Origin: Chitinophagaceae bacterium
Lineage (GTDB): Bacteria; Bacteroidota; Bacteroidia; Chitinophagales; Chitinophagaceae
DNA: 64,000 nt
Direction: 5' to 3'
Assembly (NCBI GenBank): GCA_016706055.1
Contig: JADJKL010000004.1
Location: 248,001 to 312,000, forward strand
Below are positions 49,974 through 58,522 of the stretch, one piece after another. Position 1 is the stretch's first letter, and each line of letters starts with the position of its first letter. The translations under genes and the position numbers were made by a program. The notes under the pieces were generated by a model, which ran no database searches, had not been told where the DNA came from, and saw nothing but the letters and a program-made list of their open reading frames with translations.

Positions 49974-50279
49974 ATGATTATTTACAACGTAACAATAAAA
50001 ACAGCTCATTCAATTACAGATGAATGGTTAAACTGGTTAAAAGAAGAGCATATTGCTGATGTAATTAATACCGGCTGCTTTACTCATGCAACCGTTCTTC
50101 GGCTGCTGGATATTGACGAAGAAGATGGAATTACTCATGCTGTGCAATACCATGCTCCTGATATAAAACTTTACGAAGAATATTTGGAAAAACATGCAGA
50201 TACGATGCGAAAAAAAGGTATGGATAAATGGGGAGATAAATTCATCGCATTTCGGTCAGTGATGGAAGTTGTGTATTGA
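49974..50279 (+). CDS. DUF4286 family protein
   Basis: A 101-residue cytosolic protein with the ferredoxin-like (dimeric alpha/beta barrel) pattern: MIIYNVTIKTAHSITDEWLN, a His-rich middle (CFTHATVLRLLDIDEEDGIT), and YLEKHADTMRKKGMDKWGDK. DUF4286 proteins are widespread in Bacteroidota, often beside xth or other repair genes; their function is unknown. Separated from xth by only 6 bp and probably co-transcribed. Confidence 0.85.
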   Translation: MIIYNVTIKTAHSITDEWLNWLKEEHIADVINTGCFTHATVLRLLDIDEEDGITHAVQYHAPDIKLYEEYLEKHADTMRKKGMDKWGDKFIAFRSVMEVVY

Positions 50280-50508
50280 GTGTGAAAAAAAATATTTTAG
50301 TAGTGCTTCAGCAAAACATTTGTATATTCCATCAAACCCTTTACAGGCAAGCATTTAAAAGGAATGATGAAACCCCTTTATAAACAAGGCTTTAAGTAAC
50401 ATAATCAACATTTTGCGATAGCAAAAAAACAGTAATTTCTCTTAAAACCTTGTCCGGTGCGGTTTCGATAAGATTATTATTTTCTGATTTTTAACGAATA
50501 ATATTTTA

Positions 50509-50534
50509 TTGGAAAGAAAAACCTTCTAAATTTG
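50509..50534 (+). promoter_or_regulatory. Bacteroidetes-type promoter of the HU gene
   Basis: TTG at 50509-50511, a 15-nt spacer, then TAAATTTG at 50527-50534. The start codon is 36 nt downstream. The remainder of the 290-bp gap before HU shows no gene and no clear RNA. Confidence 0.5.
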
Positions 50535-50569
50535 TCGCCTGTCGTCAAACAATAAAAATTTTACAAAAC

Positions 50570-50839
50570 ATGAACAAAGCAGAATTAATCGCTAAGCTTG
50601 CAGATGATGCAGGCATTACCAAAACTCAAGCTAATGCATCTCTTGATTCTTTTATTGAAGCAGTTACTAAAACACTGAAAGGTGGTGGTAAAGTAACGTT
50701 GGTTGGCTTTGGTACTTTCTCCGTATCTAAAAGAGCTGCCCGTAACGGTCGTAACCCACAAACTGGTGAAGTAATAAAAATAAAAGCCAGAAAAGTTGCA
50801 AAATTTAAAGCAGGTAAAGAACTTGCCGGTAAACTTTAA
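50570..50839 (+). CDS. hup: HU family DNA-binding protein
   Basis: Histone-like architectural protein. An 89-residue protein with the full family pattern: MNKAELIAKLADDAGITKTQ, GKVTLVGFGTFSVSKRAARN and the DNA-contacting arm GRNPQTGEVIKIKARKVAKF. Dimer-forming N-terminal helices are intact. A terminator follows at 50862, and the bTHX gene lies 100 bp further on. Confidence 0.95.
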   Translation: MNKAELIAKLADDAGITKTQANASLDSFIEAVTKTLKGGGKVTLVGFGTFSVSKRAARNGRNPQTGEVIKIKARKVAKFKAGKELAGKL

Positions 50840-50861
50840 TTCCGCACTAAACTTATTAAAA

Positions 50862-50896
50862 GCTCCATTCCGTCTGTAGCGGGAAGGAGTTTTTTT
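50862..50896 (+). terminator. Intrinsic terminator after HU
   Basis: CTCC-A-TTCCG pairs with CGGGAA-GGAG around a short loop, followed by eight T. It separates HU from bTHX. Confidence 0.7.
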
Positions 50897-50938
50897 TAAA
50901 ATCAGATTTATAAACAACAATAATTAAAAATTCATTTT

Positions 50939-51088
50939 ATGGGAAGAGGTGATAAGAAAACAGCGAAAGGAAAACGTTTTAAAGGCTCATTTGGTAAAAG
51001 CAGACCAGTAACAAAGACTCCTGCACAAAAAGCTGCAGCAGAAAAAAAGACTACAGAGAAAAAGGAAACTGCTAAAAAAGGCGAATAA
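50939..51088 (+). CDS. Small ribosomal protein bTHX (30S THX)
   Basis: A 49-residue, highly basic protein. Its N-terminus MGRGDKKTAKGKRFKGSFG closely follows the THX pattern (MGKGDKKT-x-KGK). THX sits in the head of the 30S subunit in Thermus and is common in Bacteroidota and relatives. The C-terminal half is an Ala/Lys/Glu-rich tail (PAQKAAAEKKTTEKKETAKK), longer than the 26-residue Thermus protein. Found by direct reading of the sequence. Confidence 0.85.
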   Translation: MGRGDKKTAKGKRFKGSFGKSRPVTKTPAQKAAAEKKTTEKKETAKKGE

Positions 51089-51101
51089 ATTATTCCGGTT
51101 A

Positions 51102-51146
51102 GCAAGTTGTCTGGATGATCCTTTCAACTTGCTAGCTATATTTTGT
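51102..51146 (+). terminator. Possible hairpin between bTHX and pdxH
   Basis: GCAAGTTG (51102-51109) can pair with CAACTTGC (51125-51132) around a 15-nt loop; only a broken T-run follows. Weak evidence for a terminator between convergent genes. Confidence 0.35.
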
Positions 51147-51790
51147 TAAGGAGCTAACCGCTCAATCTTCCAACTACCATTTTCTTCCAGTGTGTATTGA
51201 ATTCTATCATGCAGGCGGCTTGGTCGTCCTTGCCAAAATTCAATTATAACTGGTTTTAATATGTAACCACCCCAATGTTCTGGTTTTTCGATCTTCTCGT
51301 CCTTTGCTTTCTTTTTTACTTGTTTGTAATGTTCATCCAGCCACTCCCTGCTTTCAATTACCTGGCTTTGTGGCGAGGCGATGGCTCCAATTTGACTTCC
51401 TTCTGGTCTTGAAAAAAAATAGGCTTCGCTTTCTTCTTGAGAAACCTTTTCAATTAGCCCAGTTATTCTTACTTGTCTTTCTAATTCCTTCCAGAAAAAA
51501 ACTGCACAGGCTTTTGGGTTTTCAGCCAATTGTTGTCCTTTGTAGCTATTGTAGTTGGTAAAGAAAATAAAGCCGTTCTTCTCCACACCTTTTAATAGAA
51601 CAATTCTTGCCGAGGGAATTCCGTCTGATGAGGCAGTAGCCAATGTCATTGCATTTACTTCATCAATACCTGAAGTAACAGCCTGCTTCCACCATTTAGC
51701 AAACTGTTTAAGAGGCTCCGTGTCTATTTTCTTTTCACTCAGTTTCTTTTTAGAATAGCTTTTTCTTATATCAGCAATATTTTTTGACAT
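51146..51790 (-). CDS. pdxH: Pyridoxamine 5'-phosphate oxidase
   Basis: FMN enzyme producing pyridoxal 5'-phosphate. FMN-binding motifs are RIVLLKGVEKNGFIFFTNY and SYKGQQLAENP; the C-terminal substrate-binding motif is EFWQGRPSRLHDRIQY. Length 214 is normal. The start codon at 51790 is followed by a basic N-terminus as in homologues. Stands alone; terminators or hairpins flank it on both sides. Confidence 0.95.
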   Translation of the reverse strand: MSKNIADIRKSYSKKKLSEKKIDTEPLKQFAKWWKQAVTSGIDEVNAMTLATASSDGIPSARIVLLKGVEKNGFIFFTNYNSYKGQQLAENPKACAVFFWKELERQVRITGLIEKVSQEESEAYFFSRPEGSQIGAIASPQSQVIESREWLDEHYKQVKKKAKDEKIEKPEHWGGYILKPVIIEFWQGRPSRLHDRIQYTLEENGSWKIERLAP

Positions 51791-51838
51791 AGTAGTAAAT
51801 TGGAGGACAAAGTTAATGGCTCTTTAGTAGTAAATAAA

Positions 51839-51857
51839 AAAAGGCCAGATGGCCTTT
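51839..51857 (-). terminator. Terminator of the coiled-coil gene
   Basis: On the minus strand AAAGGCC-ATCT-GGCCTTT is a perfect 7-bp stem followed by a T-run. It is 23 bp after the stop of the coiled-coil protein gene. Confidence 0.75.
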
Positions 51858-51879
51858 CAAATATTGTGAGTATGATTGA

Positions 51880-53010
51880 TTATAGGTTATGTTGCTTCTT
51901 GGCTAAATCATCTCTCTCTTCAGACACTACATTCAGCATGCTTTCCAGTTCGCCGATTCTCTTTATCTGCCCTTCTAACTTCTTATTGGCATCAGCAATA
52001 GCTTGCATATCAATATTCAATTCTTCGAGATAAGCCACCTTTTTCTGTAATTGCTGCCGCTGAAAGTTAGCTTCTTTCAATTTGTTTTCTGTTTCAGTCA
52101 ATGTATCTCTCAATTGATTATTCTCATTATGAGCAGCCAAATACTTTTGTTTCTCATCTTTCAAATCAGTGGAAACTTTACTATACCCTTCTTTTAGATC
52201 CTCATATTCAATATTTACCTTCTTAGCATTTACTACTTGCATCTCCAACTTCAGCATTTTTTCCTGTAATGTATTAAATTCTGTATAGGCATTATCCAGC
52301 ATCGAATTCATTTCAGTAGTCAGATGTTCTTTTTGGCGAACATTATTCAGTTCTTTTTCTTTTTGCGATAGTCTAGAATTTAATTCGTCTACTTGTTCAG
52401 CCAACACTTCATTGTTCTTTAAAATATCTTGCTGCTTTTCTTCAGTTTCTTTTACGATGTCTATTTGCTCCAGCAGTTGATTTATTTTAGTGTTATGCTC
52501 CAATAAACCACTTTGTGCAAGCCGCAACTGTTCTATATAATCTGGTTTGCCTGTATTTGTAGTTTGTGGCGTTTTTTTCAGTAATTCTATTTCTTCTTTC
52601 AATTGCTTATTCTGCTTTCTTAATTGATCAATCTCAATACTCTCGTTGGCATTTGTAGTTGTAGGAGTTTGTTTGCGAAGTTCTATTTCTGCTTTTAATT
52701 GCTTATTTGCTTTGCGCATTTCATCTGCCTCAATCATGTTGATTTCGCTATTCTCTTCAACATTCGCAAATTTCTTTTTGAGGCCTTCTAGCTCTCTTTG
52801 CTTGTCTTCAATATCATTAAAGTAGCGGCGTTTCCAGTCATCTAGTTCACGGTTTAGTTTTCCTCCTGGAGCTTTTTCAACTTCATCCTTTAGTGAACGA
52901 CGGCTTGTAATAAAAAAGTGAATGGTAATGCCTAGAACGATAGCACCGAGCATCAGTACTATAATTTCAACCAATGAAAGTGAAAGTTGACCATCCATAA
53001 ACAGTAACAT
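51880..53010 (-). CDS. Membrane-anchored coiled-coil protein
   Basis: A 376-residue protein. One N-terminal TM helix (LVEIIVLMLGAIVLGITIHF, about 13-32) is followed by nearly continuous coiled coil (about 45-370), rich in Glu, Lys, Gln and Leu, including two similar segments RKANKQLKAEIELRKQTPTT and LRKQNKQLKEEIELLKKTPQ. This internal duplication is clear. Either of two close start codons (53010 or 52998) is possible. Possible cell-envelope or division scaffold; no family is recognised. pyrH lies 121 bp upstream. Confidence 0.72.
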   Translation of the reverse strand: MLLFMDGQLSLSLVEIIVLMLGAIVLGITIHFFITSRRSLKDEVEKAPGGKLNRELDDWKRRYFNDIEDKQRELEGLKKKFANVEENSEINMIEADEMRKANKQLKAEIELRKQTPTTTNANESIEIDQLRKQNKQLKEEIELLKKTPQTTNTGKPDYIEQLRLAQSGLLEHNTKINQLLEQIDIVKETEEKQQDILKNNEVLAEQVDELNSRLSQKEKELNNVRQKEHLTTEMNSMLDNAYTEFNTLQEKMLKLEMQVVNAKKVNIEYEDLKEGYSKVSTDLKDEKQKYLAAHNENNQLRDTLTETENKLKEANFQRQQLQKKVAYLEELNIDMQAIADANKKLEGQIKRIGELESMLNVVSEERDDLAKKQHNL

Positions 53011-53131
53011 AAGGTTTGGAAACTATAAAAAAATCAGCAAACTGCCGTTTATAGTTTTTCACAATTAGATTGGATATCTACTGCAAGATAGTATTTGCTG
53101 CAAAATTTGAAATAGGAAAATCCCTTAGTAT

Positions 53132-53845
53132 TTACCCTTTTACCAGTGTTCCAACCTTTTCGCCGGTTACAACTCTGCGAAGATTATCTTCCTTATTCAT
53201 GTTGAAAACAATAATAGGAAGATTGTTTTCCATGCAAAGGGTAAAAGCGGTCATATCCATTACCCGAAGGTTTTGAGAAATGCAGTCTTGAAAAGTGAGA
53301 ACATTGTATTTAGTAGCTGTTGGGTCTTTTTCAGGGTCTGCATTATAGATGCCGTCGACTCTTGTTCCCTTTAAAATTACATCAGCATTTATCTCGATAG
53401 CCCGGAGAGATCCGGCTGTATCTGTAGTAAAATATGGATTTCCTGTACCTGCTCCGAATATCACCACTCTTCCTTTTTCTACGTGGCGTATAGCTCTGCG
53501 GCGGATATAAGGCTCAGCAATCTGCTCCATTTTAATGGCACTTTGCAGTCGGGTGTACACACCAGCTTTTTCCAATCCTGCCTGTAAGGCCATTCCATTA
53601 ATAACTGTTGCCAGCATTCCCATATAATCACCATGAGCTCTTTCAATTCCTGTTTCAGCTTCATTCATTCCTCTGTAAATATTGCCTCCACCAATTACAA
53701 TGGCTAACTGAACGCCTAATTCAGTAATTGATTTAATATCCTGGGCATATTGGTTAATGACATTGGTATCAAATCCAAAACTTTTATCACCCATTAATGC
53801 TTCGCCGGAAAGTTTAAGAAGAACTCGTTTGTACTTTGGTAACAT
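53132..53845 (-). CDS. pyrH: UMP kinase
   Basis: Phosphorylates UMP to UDP, feeding pyrimidine nucleotide synthesis; hexameric amino-acid-kinase fold. Family motifs: YKRVLLKLSGEALMGD at the start, VIGGGNIYRG (about 53-62), RAHGDYMGMLATVINGMAL, and the C-terminal DMTAFTLCMENNLPIIVFN. Length 237. In many genomes it follows tsf; here 5.9 kb of other genes separates them. Confidence 0.96.
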   Translation of the reverse strand: MLPKYKRVLLKLSGEALMGDKSFGFDTNVINQYAQDIKSITELGVQLAIVIGGGNIYRGMNEAETGIERAHGDYMGMLATVINGMALQAGLEKAGVYTRLQSAIKMEQIAEPYIRRRAIRHVEKGRVVIFGAGTGNPYFTTDTAGSLRAIEINADVILKGTRVDGIYNADPEKDPTATKYNVLTFQDCISQNLRVMDMTAFTLCMENNLPIIVFNMNKEDNLRRVVTGEKVGTLVKG

Positions 53846-53948
53846 GCAGCTTATTTTTTCGGGGCGAAGATAGGGGAATTAAATTTTTTTAGCCAGCTTC
53901 GGTTCATTGGGCATCGTCTGTTGTGTCACTCACTTGTACGTCCTGTTT

Positions 53949-54752
53949 TCATGGCATCTTTTTAGCCATTATGGAGTAAACCATCGGTATTTTTCCTTCT
54001 AGTCCTTTTATATGCCATTTCCCTTTCTCAAACTCAACAGTATTATTAAAACATGGGTAAGGCGAATACATAAATTCATTAAAATGGCAGATTTGAAGGC
54101 CTTGATTAATCAAAGCGTTTAATATTTCGCTTATGCTGTGGTTCCAGCCATACTCTTTTGCTTTGATGTCTGCATTTCTGTCGGTATAAGTACCTTGATT
54201 TTCAGTTACAATTACTTCTTGATTATCATAAGAATATTTGATATGAGTAAATTCATCATCAAACATCCAAAGTACAGGATGGAAATCGGCAATATAAAAT
54301 GTGCCGCCTTCTTTTAAAAAATGAGAGACGATTGCTGCCCATTTATCCAGATCTGGTAACCAGCCAATTGTTCCGTAGGAAGTAAATGCGATATCAAATT
54401 TTTTGTCAAGATTTTCTCTCAGATCATACACATTGCAACAAATGAATTCAGCATTCAATCCTAATTCATCATTTAGTTTATTTGCTTCGCTAATTGCTTC
54501 GTCAGAGAGATCAACGCCGGTTACTTCAGCACCCATTCTGGACCAACTCAAACTATCCATTCCGAAATGGCACTGCAAATGCAGAATCGTTTTTCCATTC
54601 ACATCGCCCAGCTCATTTAGCTCAATTGAGGTCAAAGCATTTTCACCCTTTTTAAAATTCGCAAGGTTATAAAAGTCAGAATCTTTGTGAATCCTGGTTC
54701 GTTGATTCCAAAGTTCCTTGTTTGCTTTAAAGTATTCTTGAAAGTTGCTCAT
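53949..54752 (-). CDS. Class I SAM-dependent methyltransferase
   Basis: A 267-residue methyltransferase with the Rossmann motif I KTILHLQCHFGMDSLSWSR (about 54-72), acidic motif II GVDLSDEAI, and a post-motif FTSYGTIGWLPDLDKWA. A C-terminal region with Trp and Tyr residues (FNEFMYSPYPCF) may form the substrate site. Substrate unknown. It is divergent from the histidine kinase gene by 131 bp, which contains the shared dyad element at 54786-54809; whether this gene also responds to it is unclear. Confidence 0.85.
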   Translation of the reverse strand: MSNFQEYFKANKELWNQRTRIHKDSDFYNLANFKKGENALTSIELNELGDVNGKTILHLQCHFGMDSLSWSRMGAEVTGVDLSDEAISEANKLNDELGLNAEFICCNVYDLRENLDKKFDIAFTSYGTIGWLPDLDKWAAIVSHFLKEGGTFYIADFHPVLWMFDDEFTHIKYSYDNQEVIVTENQGTYTDRNADIKAKEYGWNHSISEILNALINQGLQICHFNEFMYSPYPCFNNTVEFEKGKWHIKGLEGKIPMVYSIMAKKMP

Positions 54753-54785
54753 GTATCAAACATAATTTAAATAAGAGAAATTGTC

Positions 54786-54809
54786 AAAATCACCCCTAGG
54801 TGTTATATA
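54786..54809. promoter_or_regulatory. Dyad operator candidate, copy 1 (upstream of histidine kinase)
   Basis: A 24-bp element with core CACCCCTAGGTG flanked by AAAAT on the left and TTATATA on the right. It matches copy 2 at 57651-57674 at 22 of 24 positions. It lies 74 bp before the kinase start and 33 bp before the methyltransferase start on the other strand. Confidence 0.65.
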
Positions 54810-54883
54810 GAAAGAGGAAGACTCTGCTATTTTGTAAACAATCCCTTATTCTTTCTCAAAAATAATGTAACTTCTTTACGATA

Positions 54884-56977
54884 ATGTTTCTAAAAAAGTG
54901 TTTCTGCATATTATTATTAGGCTATTGTCAGTTTGTACAAGCTCAGCCCATCGAAAAAATATTGTCCTCGCTTACATCTGTAAATCAGAAAATAGATACG
55001 CTTCACTATTTTGGAAGAAAGTATCACATGAAAGCGATGCCGGATAGTGCAAAGTGGTATTATAAAGAAGGCTTGAAATTAGCTAAGCAAACGAAAAATA
55101 ATAGTGATAGAATTGTACGATTATATACAAGCCTAAGTAGAGTAGGGCAGATGCAGCGAGATCCTCAAGGAGCTCTTGCAACTATTAATGAAGCTAAATT
55201 ATTCATTGATGGTAATACATCTAAAAGGGTATTACAAAACCATAGCTTTCTTACCGCCACTTATTTTCGTTTATTGCTTAAGTACGATTCTGCCTTGTAT
55301 TATTATCATGAAGCAGAAAAAATTGGCAATTCCTATCGGCCTTATGGAAGATGGTTTATATATGATGGAATAGCAGAATTGTTTCTGGCAAGTGAAGATT
55401 ATGAAAAAGCAGAAGAATATTACCTCAAAGCATATAATCTTACAAAAGCTGGCGGTGTTAGAATGGATCATGGTCTAATAATAAACCGATTGGGAAATCT
55501 TTATTCAAAGTTGAATAATGCAGAAAAATTTGCTGAAATATTAAGAGAGTTTCAACAGTTTACTGAAAACAAAAAAAAGGATTTTCAGCAAGATGCACTA
55601 CATAGTCTACTTTTTATTAATTGGGGAAATAAGACATTAAAGGAAAAAGTAACACTGTTGGAAAGTGCAAAAAAATTGCACATTAAAAACGGCTATATCT
55701 CTGCCGCAGCTTTGGCAAACTATCAGATTGCATCTATTTATGAGGAAAACGATCAGCCGGAAGAAGGGCTGAAATACTTATACGAAAATAGAAATTTCTT
55801 TATAGAACAAAGTGCAGTGTCTGAAAGGTATCCCAACTTAAAATACATATATGAACTTGAGGTAAAAACCGGGAAGACAGCGGATGCTTTGCTTACTGCG
55901 AATCAATTACTTGGCCTTATTGCTAAGCTTACTGATCATTCCAATAAAGAACTTGCTTTTGAACTTGAAAAAAAATATGAAACTGCAAAAAAGGAAAAGG
56001 AAATTGAGTTATTGAATTCGCAGAACCAACTTTCTGCGATCGAATTACTTCGTGAAGCAGATATTCGGCAAGCACTTGAACGAGAAAATTTTTTAATGGA
56101 TGCTACCATCACACAACAGAATGAGCTAACCGTATTGACAGAAAGGGAAAAAGATTTACAATTCAGAGAGCTGGAAAAAGAAAAGCAACTTAGTGTTTCA
56201 TTAGTTAATGAGAATACGTTAAAAGAAAAGCTTTTAGCTGATGATAAAAACAGGAAGAAGCTTTTGTTATCTGGCATGGGGTTATTAATAATTGCTGGTC
56301 TTGTTATTTTGTATCAGTATAGAAGGCAATTGTCTAAAAATAAAATCATCAATAAGCAACGGGATGGTTTAGTAATGCTAAATCAAGAAATGCATCACCG
56401 GGTAAAGAATAATCTGCAAATTATTTCCAGTTTGCTTGATCTGCAATCGGCAACTACTGATGATGAAAAGACGGCAGAAAAATTCAGGGAAGGAAGTCAA
56501 AGGGTGCAAAGCATGGCTTTTGTGCACCAAAATCTTTACCAAGGAGAAGATCCCGGTACTATTGACATTCAGCAATACATTAAAATGCTTACGGATAATC
56601 TGATGCAATCCTATAATACAATGGAAAATAAAATAACGCTGAATACTGATGTGGAAGCAATCAGGTTACATTCTGATACCGTTATTCCTATTGGTCTAAT
56701 TATAAACGAACTCGTAAGTAATTCTTTAAAGTATGCATTCAAGAATAAACCAAATGGTGAGATAAATGTTGTGCTTAAAAAAAGCGATAAAGATATTTTG
56801 TTGCAGGTCAAGGATAATGGTATTGGTATTCCTGATAGTAAAAGTGTAACATCTGGCCCTTCATTTGGGTATAAAATAATTCAGGCTTTTGCACAAAAAC
56901 TAAAGGCTCTTGTAACTATAAACAGTAGTAACGGCACGGATGTGCAGATAAGAATTTCAAAATACAGAACTACCTGA
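54884..56977 (+). CDS. Sensor histidine kinase with TPR sensor part
   Basis: A 697-residue two-component kinase. A signal-like N-terminus (about 1-20, QFVQAQP) leads to a periplasmic TPR region (about 50-390). A long coiled coil follows (about 370-460), then one TM helix (LLLSGMGLLIIAGLVILYQY, about 465-484). The cytosolic part is HisKA_2 (EMHHRVKNNLQIISSLLDLQ, phospho-His in MHHRVKNN) and a HATPase domain with N-box INELVSNSLKYAF and G1 box VKDNGIGIP. The regulator follows 1 bp downstream. Confidence 0.92.
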   Translation: MFLKKCFCILLLGYCQFVQAQPIEKILSSLTSVNQKIDTLHYFGRKYHMKAMPDSAKWYYKEGLKLAKQTKNNSDRIVRLYTSLSRVGQMQRDPQGALATINEAKLFIDGNTSKRVLQNHSFLTATYFRLLLKYDSALYYYHEAEKIGNSYRPYGRWFIYDGIAELFLASEDYEKAEEYYLKAYNLTKAGGVRMDHGLIINRLGNLYSKLNNAEKFAEILREFQQFTENKKKDFQQDALHSLLFINWGNKTLKEKVTLLESAKKLHIKNGYISAAALANYQIASIYEENDQPEEGLKYLYENRNFFIEQSAVSERYPNLKYIYELEVKTGKTADALLTANQLLGLIAKLTDHSNKELAFELEKKYETAKKEKEIELLNSQNQLSAIELLREADIRQALERENFLMDATITQQNELTVLTEREKDLQFRELEKEKQLSVSLVNENTLKEKLLADDKNRKKLLLSGMGLLIIAGLVILYQYRRQLSKNKIINKQRDGLVMLNQEMHHRVKNNLQIISSLLDLQSATTDDEKTAEKFREGSQRVQSMAFVHQNLYQGEDPGTIDIQQYIKMLTDNLMQSYNTMENKITLNTDVEAIRLHSDTVIPIGLIINELVSNSLKYAFKNKPNGEINVVLKKSDKDILLQVKDNGIGIPDSKSVTSGPSFGYKIIQAFAQKLKALVTINSSNGTDVQIRISKYRTT

Positions 56978-56978
56978 T

Positions 56979-57608
56979 ATGGCTGAAGAGAAAATAAAAG
57001 TATTAATTGTAGAAGACGAACCCTTAATTGCGGAAGGAATTAAAATGCACCTTTCCAATACTAACTTTAGTGTTGTAGGAATGGCTTATGATGATGAAGA
57101 GGCAATACAATTGTTACAAACAAAAATGCTGGACATAGTAATACTTGATGTTAATCTAGAGTCTGAAAAGGATGGGATACAAATAGCGGAATACATAAAT
57201 AAATCTTGCCCAATGCCTTTTATATATCTTACTTCCTATTCTGATAAAGGAACAATGAACAGAGCAAAAAATACTTCACCTGCAGGATTTATTGTAAAAC
57301 CGTTTAATAAAAAAACGCTGCTGGCTACCTTAGAAATTGCCGTTAGCAACTTCACGGCTATTAATAATCAACATGTACCTAATCTATCTTTAGTAAAAAT
57401 AAACCGGGAACTTTCTGTTCCGTTAAGCGACAGGGAGTTTGAGCTACTACAATTATTGTATGACGGAAAAAATAACCAGGAAATATGTGAAATACTTTTT
57501 ATTGCGATGAATACTGTAAAAAGACATATCACCAATACTTATTTTAAGCTGGATGTTAAAAGCCGGACGGAAGCTATTTCGCTGGTTAGAAACATAATGC
57601 TCCGTTGA
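56979..57608 (+). CDS. Response regulator, REC plus LuxR-type HTH
   Basis: A 209-residue DNA-binding regulator, partner of the adjacent kinase. The receiver domain (about 5-125) has acidic EDEP, the phospho-acceptor Asp in DIVILDVNLE, Thr in YLTSYSD and Lys in FIVKPFN. The C-terminal LuxR-type HTH (about 145-205) reads SDREFELLQLLYDGKNNQ, then NTVKRHITNTYFKLDVKSRT. It is the natural candidate to bind the dyad element found upstream of its own operon and of the next. Confidence 0.92.
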   Translation: MAEEKIKVLIVEDEPLIAEGIKMHLSNTNFSVVGMAYDDEEAIQLLQTKMLDIVILDVNLESEKDGIQIAEYINKSCPMPFIYLTSYSDKGTMNRAKNTSPAGFIVKPFNKKTLLATLEIAVSNFTAINNQHVPNLSLVKINRELSVPLSDREFELLQLLYDGKNNQEICEILFIAMNTVKRHITNTYFKLDVKSRTEAISLVRNIMLR

Positions 57609-57650
57609 TTACCCCGCAATAACTTCTTCAGTATATTTTCCCTTATTTAT

Positions 57651-57674
57651 AAAATCACACCTTGGTGTTATATA
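57651..57674. promoter_or_regulatory. Dyad operator candidate, copy 2 (upstream of secreted-protein operon)
   Basis: Core CACACCTTGGTGT, a near-perfect palindrome, with the same AAAAT and TTATATA flanks as copy 1. It lies 63 bp before the first secreted-protein gene, a position close to that of copy 1 (74 bp). It is therefore in the promoter region of the operon 57738-59664. Confidence 0.7.
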
Positions 57675-57737
57675 TGCTTATTTTCTTTGGTGCAACTTAG
57701 TGTAGACAAAATACATGCACACTAAATTGACACTAAC

Positions 57738-58508
57738 ATGAAAAATATTACTCTGTGCCTCGCCCTCTTAATGTTTTCGACCATAACTTTTTGTCAAGGT
57801 ATTACAGCAAACATTACAGTCAATACAAGCGACGATATGACTCACTCCGTTGGCGGAAAGCACAAAATAACTGTAACCGTAAGAAACAATGCAGCCTATT
57901 CATATGTAGTTGGAAAAAGTGTGTATGCTGTAGTGTTGAACTACGCAGGAACTACCCGAGCAGACCATGTATTTAACTCAACAAGTGAATTAAAAACGAC
58001 GTTAGCTGCAGGTCAGTCTAAGACCTTCATATTTGATATTGAACCTCCCAAAGAAGCAGGGATTTATAAAGTAAATATTTCCTTTAACTGGGGCAACAGG
58101 ATTATAAGCAATGTGGTTACTAGAAATTTTGAAATTGAGGACAATTATTCAGTTGGTATCACAGCTGAAAAAACAGCATTTAATTCATCAGGAAAAGGTG
58201 ATATTAGAATTAATGTAGCAAATACAGGAGATATTAGCTGGCCCGAAGGGCATTACAGTTTGAAGTTTGCATTAGTAAAAGCTGCTACTGGATCTACAAG
58301 GGAAGAGCAAAGGCGTTTCGAAATTGAACCAAGGGTTGTAGAAACATGGGAGAACTTTGAGAAGGGTAAAAAAGATAATATAGTGCTAAGCGGATTTATT
58401 TTACCGAAAACCAAAGGAGATTATCGGGTAAAAGTGTCTCTAATGTTAGAAGGCAGACTCTTCGAAGCAAGTGGCAACCCCAAGGAGTTTACATTTAAAA
58501 TCAACTAA
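57738..58508 (+). CDS. Secreted protein with Ig/CARDB-like domains
   Basis: A 256-residue exported protein; signal peptide to about residue 20 (STITFCQG). Two beta-sandwich-like domains follow: about 22-135 (VTVRNNAAYSYVVGKSVYAV, KTFIFDIEPPKEAGIYKVNI) and about 140-255 (DIRINVANTGDISWPEGHYS, FILPKTKGDYRVKVSLMLEG). The pattern resembles CARDB or NPCBM-associated Ig-like folds, which commonly bind ligands outside the cell. No enzyme motif. First gene of a three-gene operon under the dyad element. Confidence 0.7.
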   Translation: MKNITLCLALLMFSTITFCQGITANITVNTSDDMTHSVGGKHKITVTVRNNAAYSYVVGKSVYAVVLNYAGTTRADHVFNSTSELKTTLAAGQSKTFIFDIEPPKEAGIYKVNISFNWGNRIISNVVTRNFEIEDNYSVGITAEKTAFNSSGKGDIRINVANTGDISWPEGHYSLKFALVKAATGSTREEQRRFEIEPRVVETWENFEKGKKDNIVLSGFILPKTKGDYRVKVSLMLEGRLFEASGNPKEFTFKIN

Positions 58509-58522
58509 TAAATCTAAATAAC

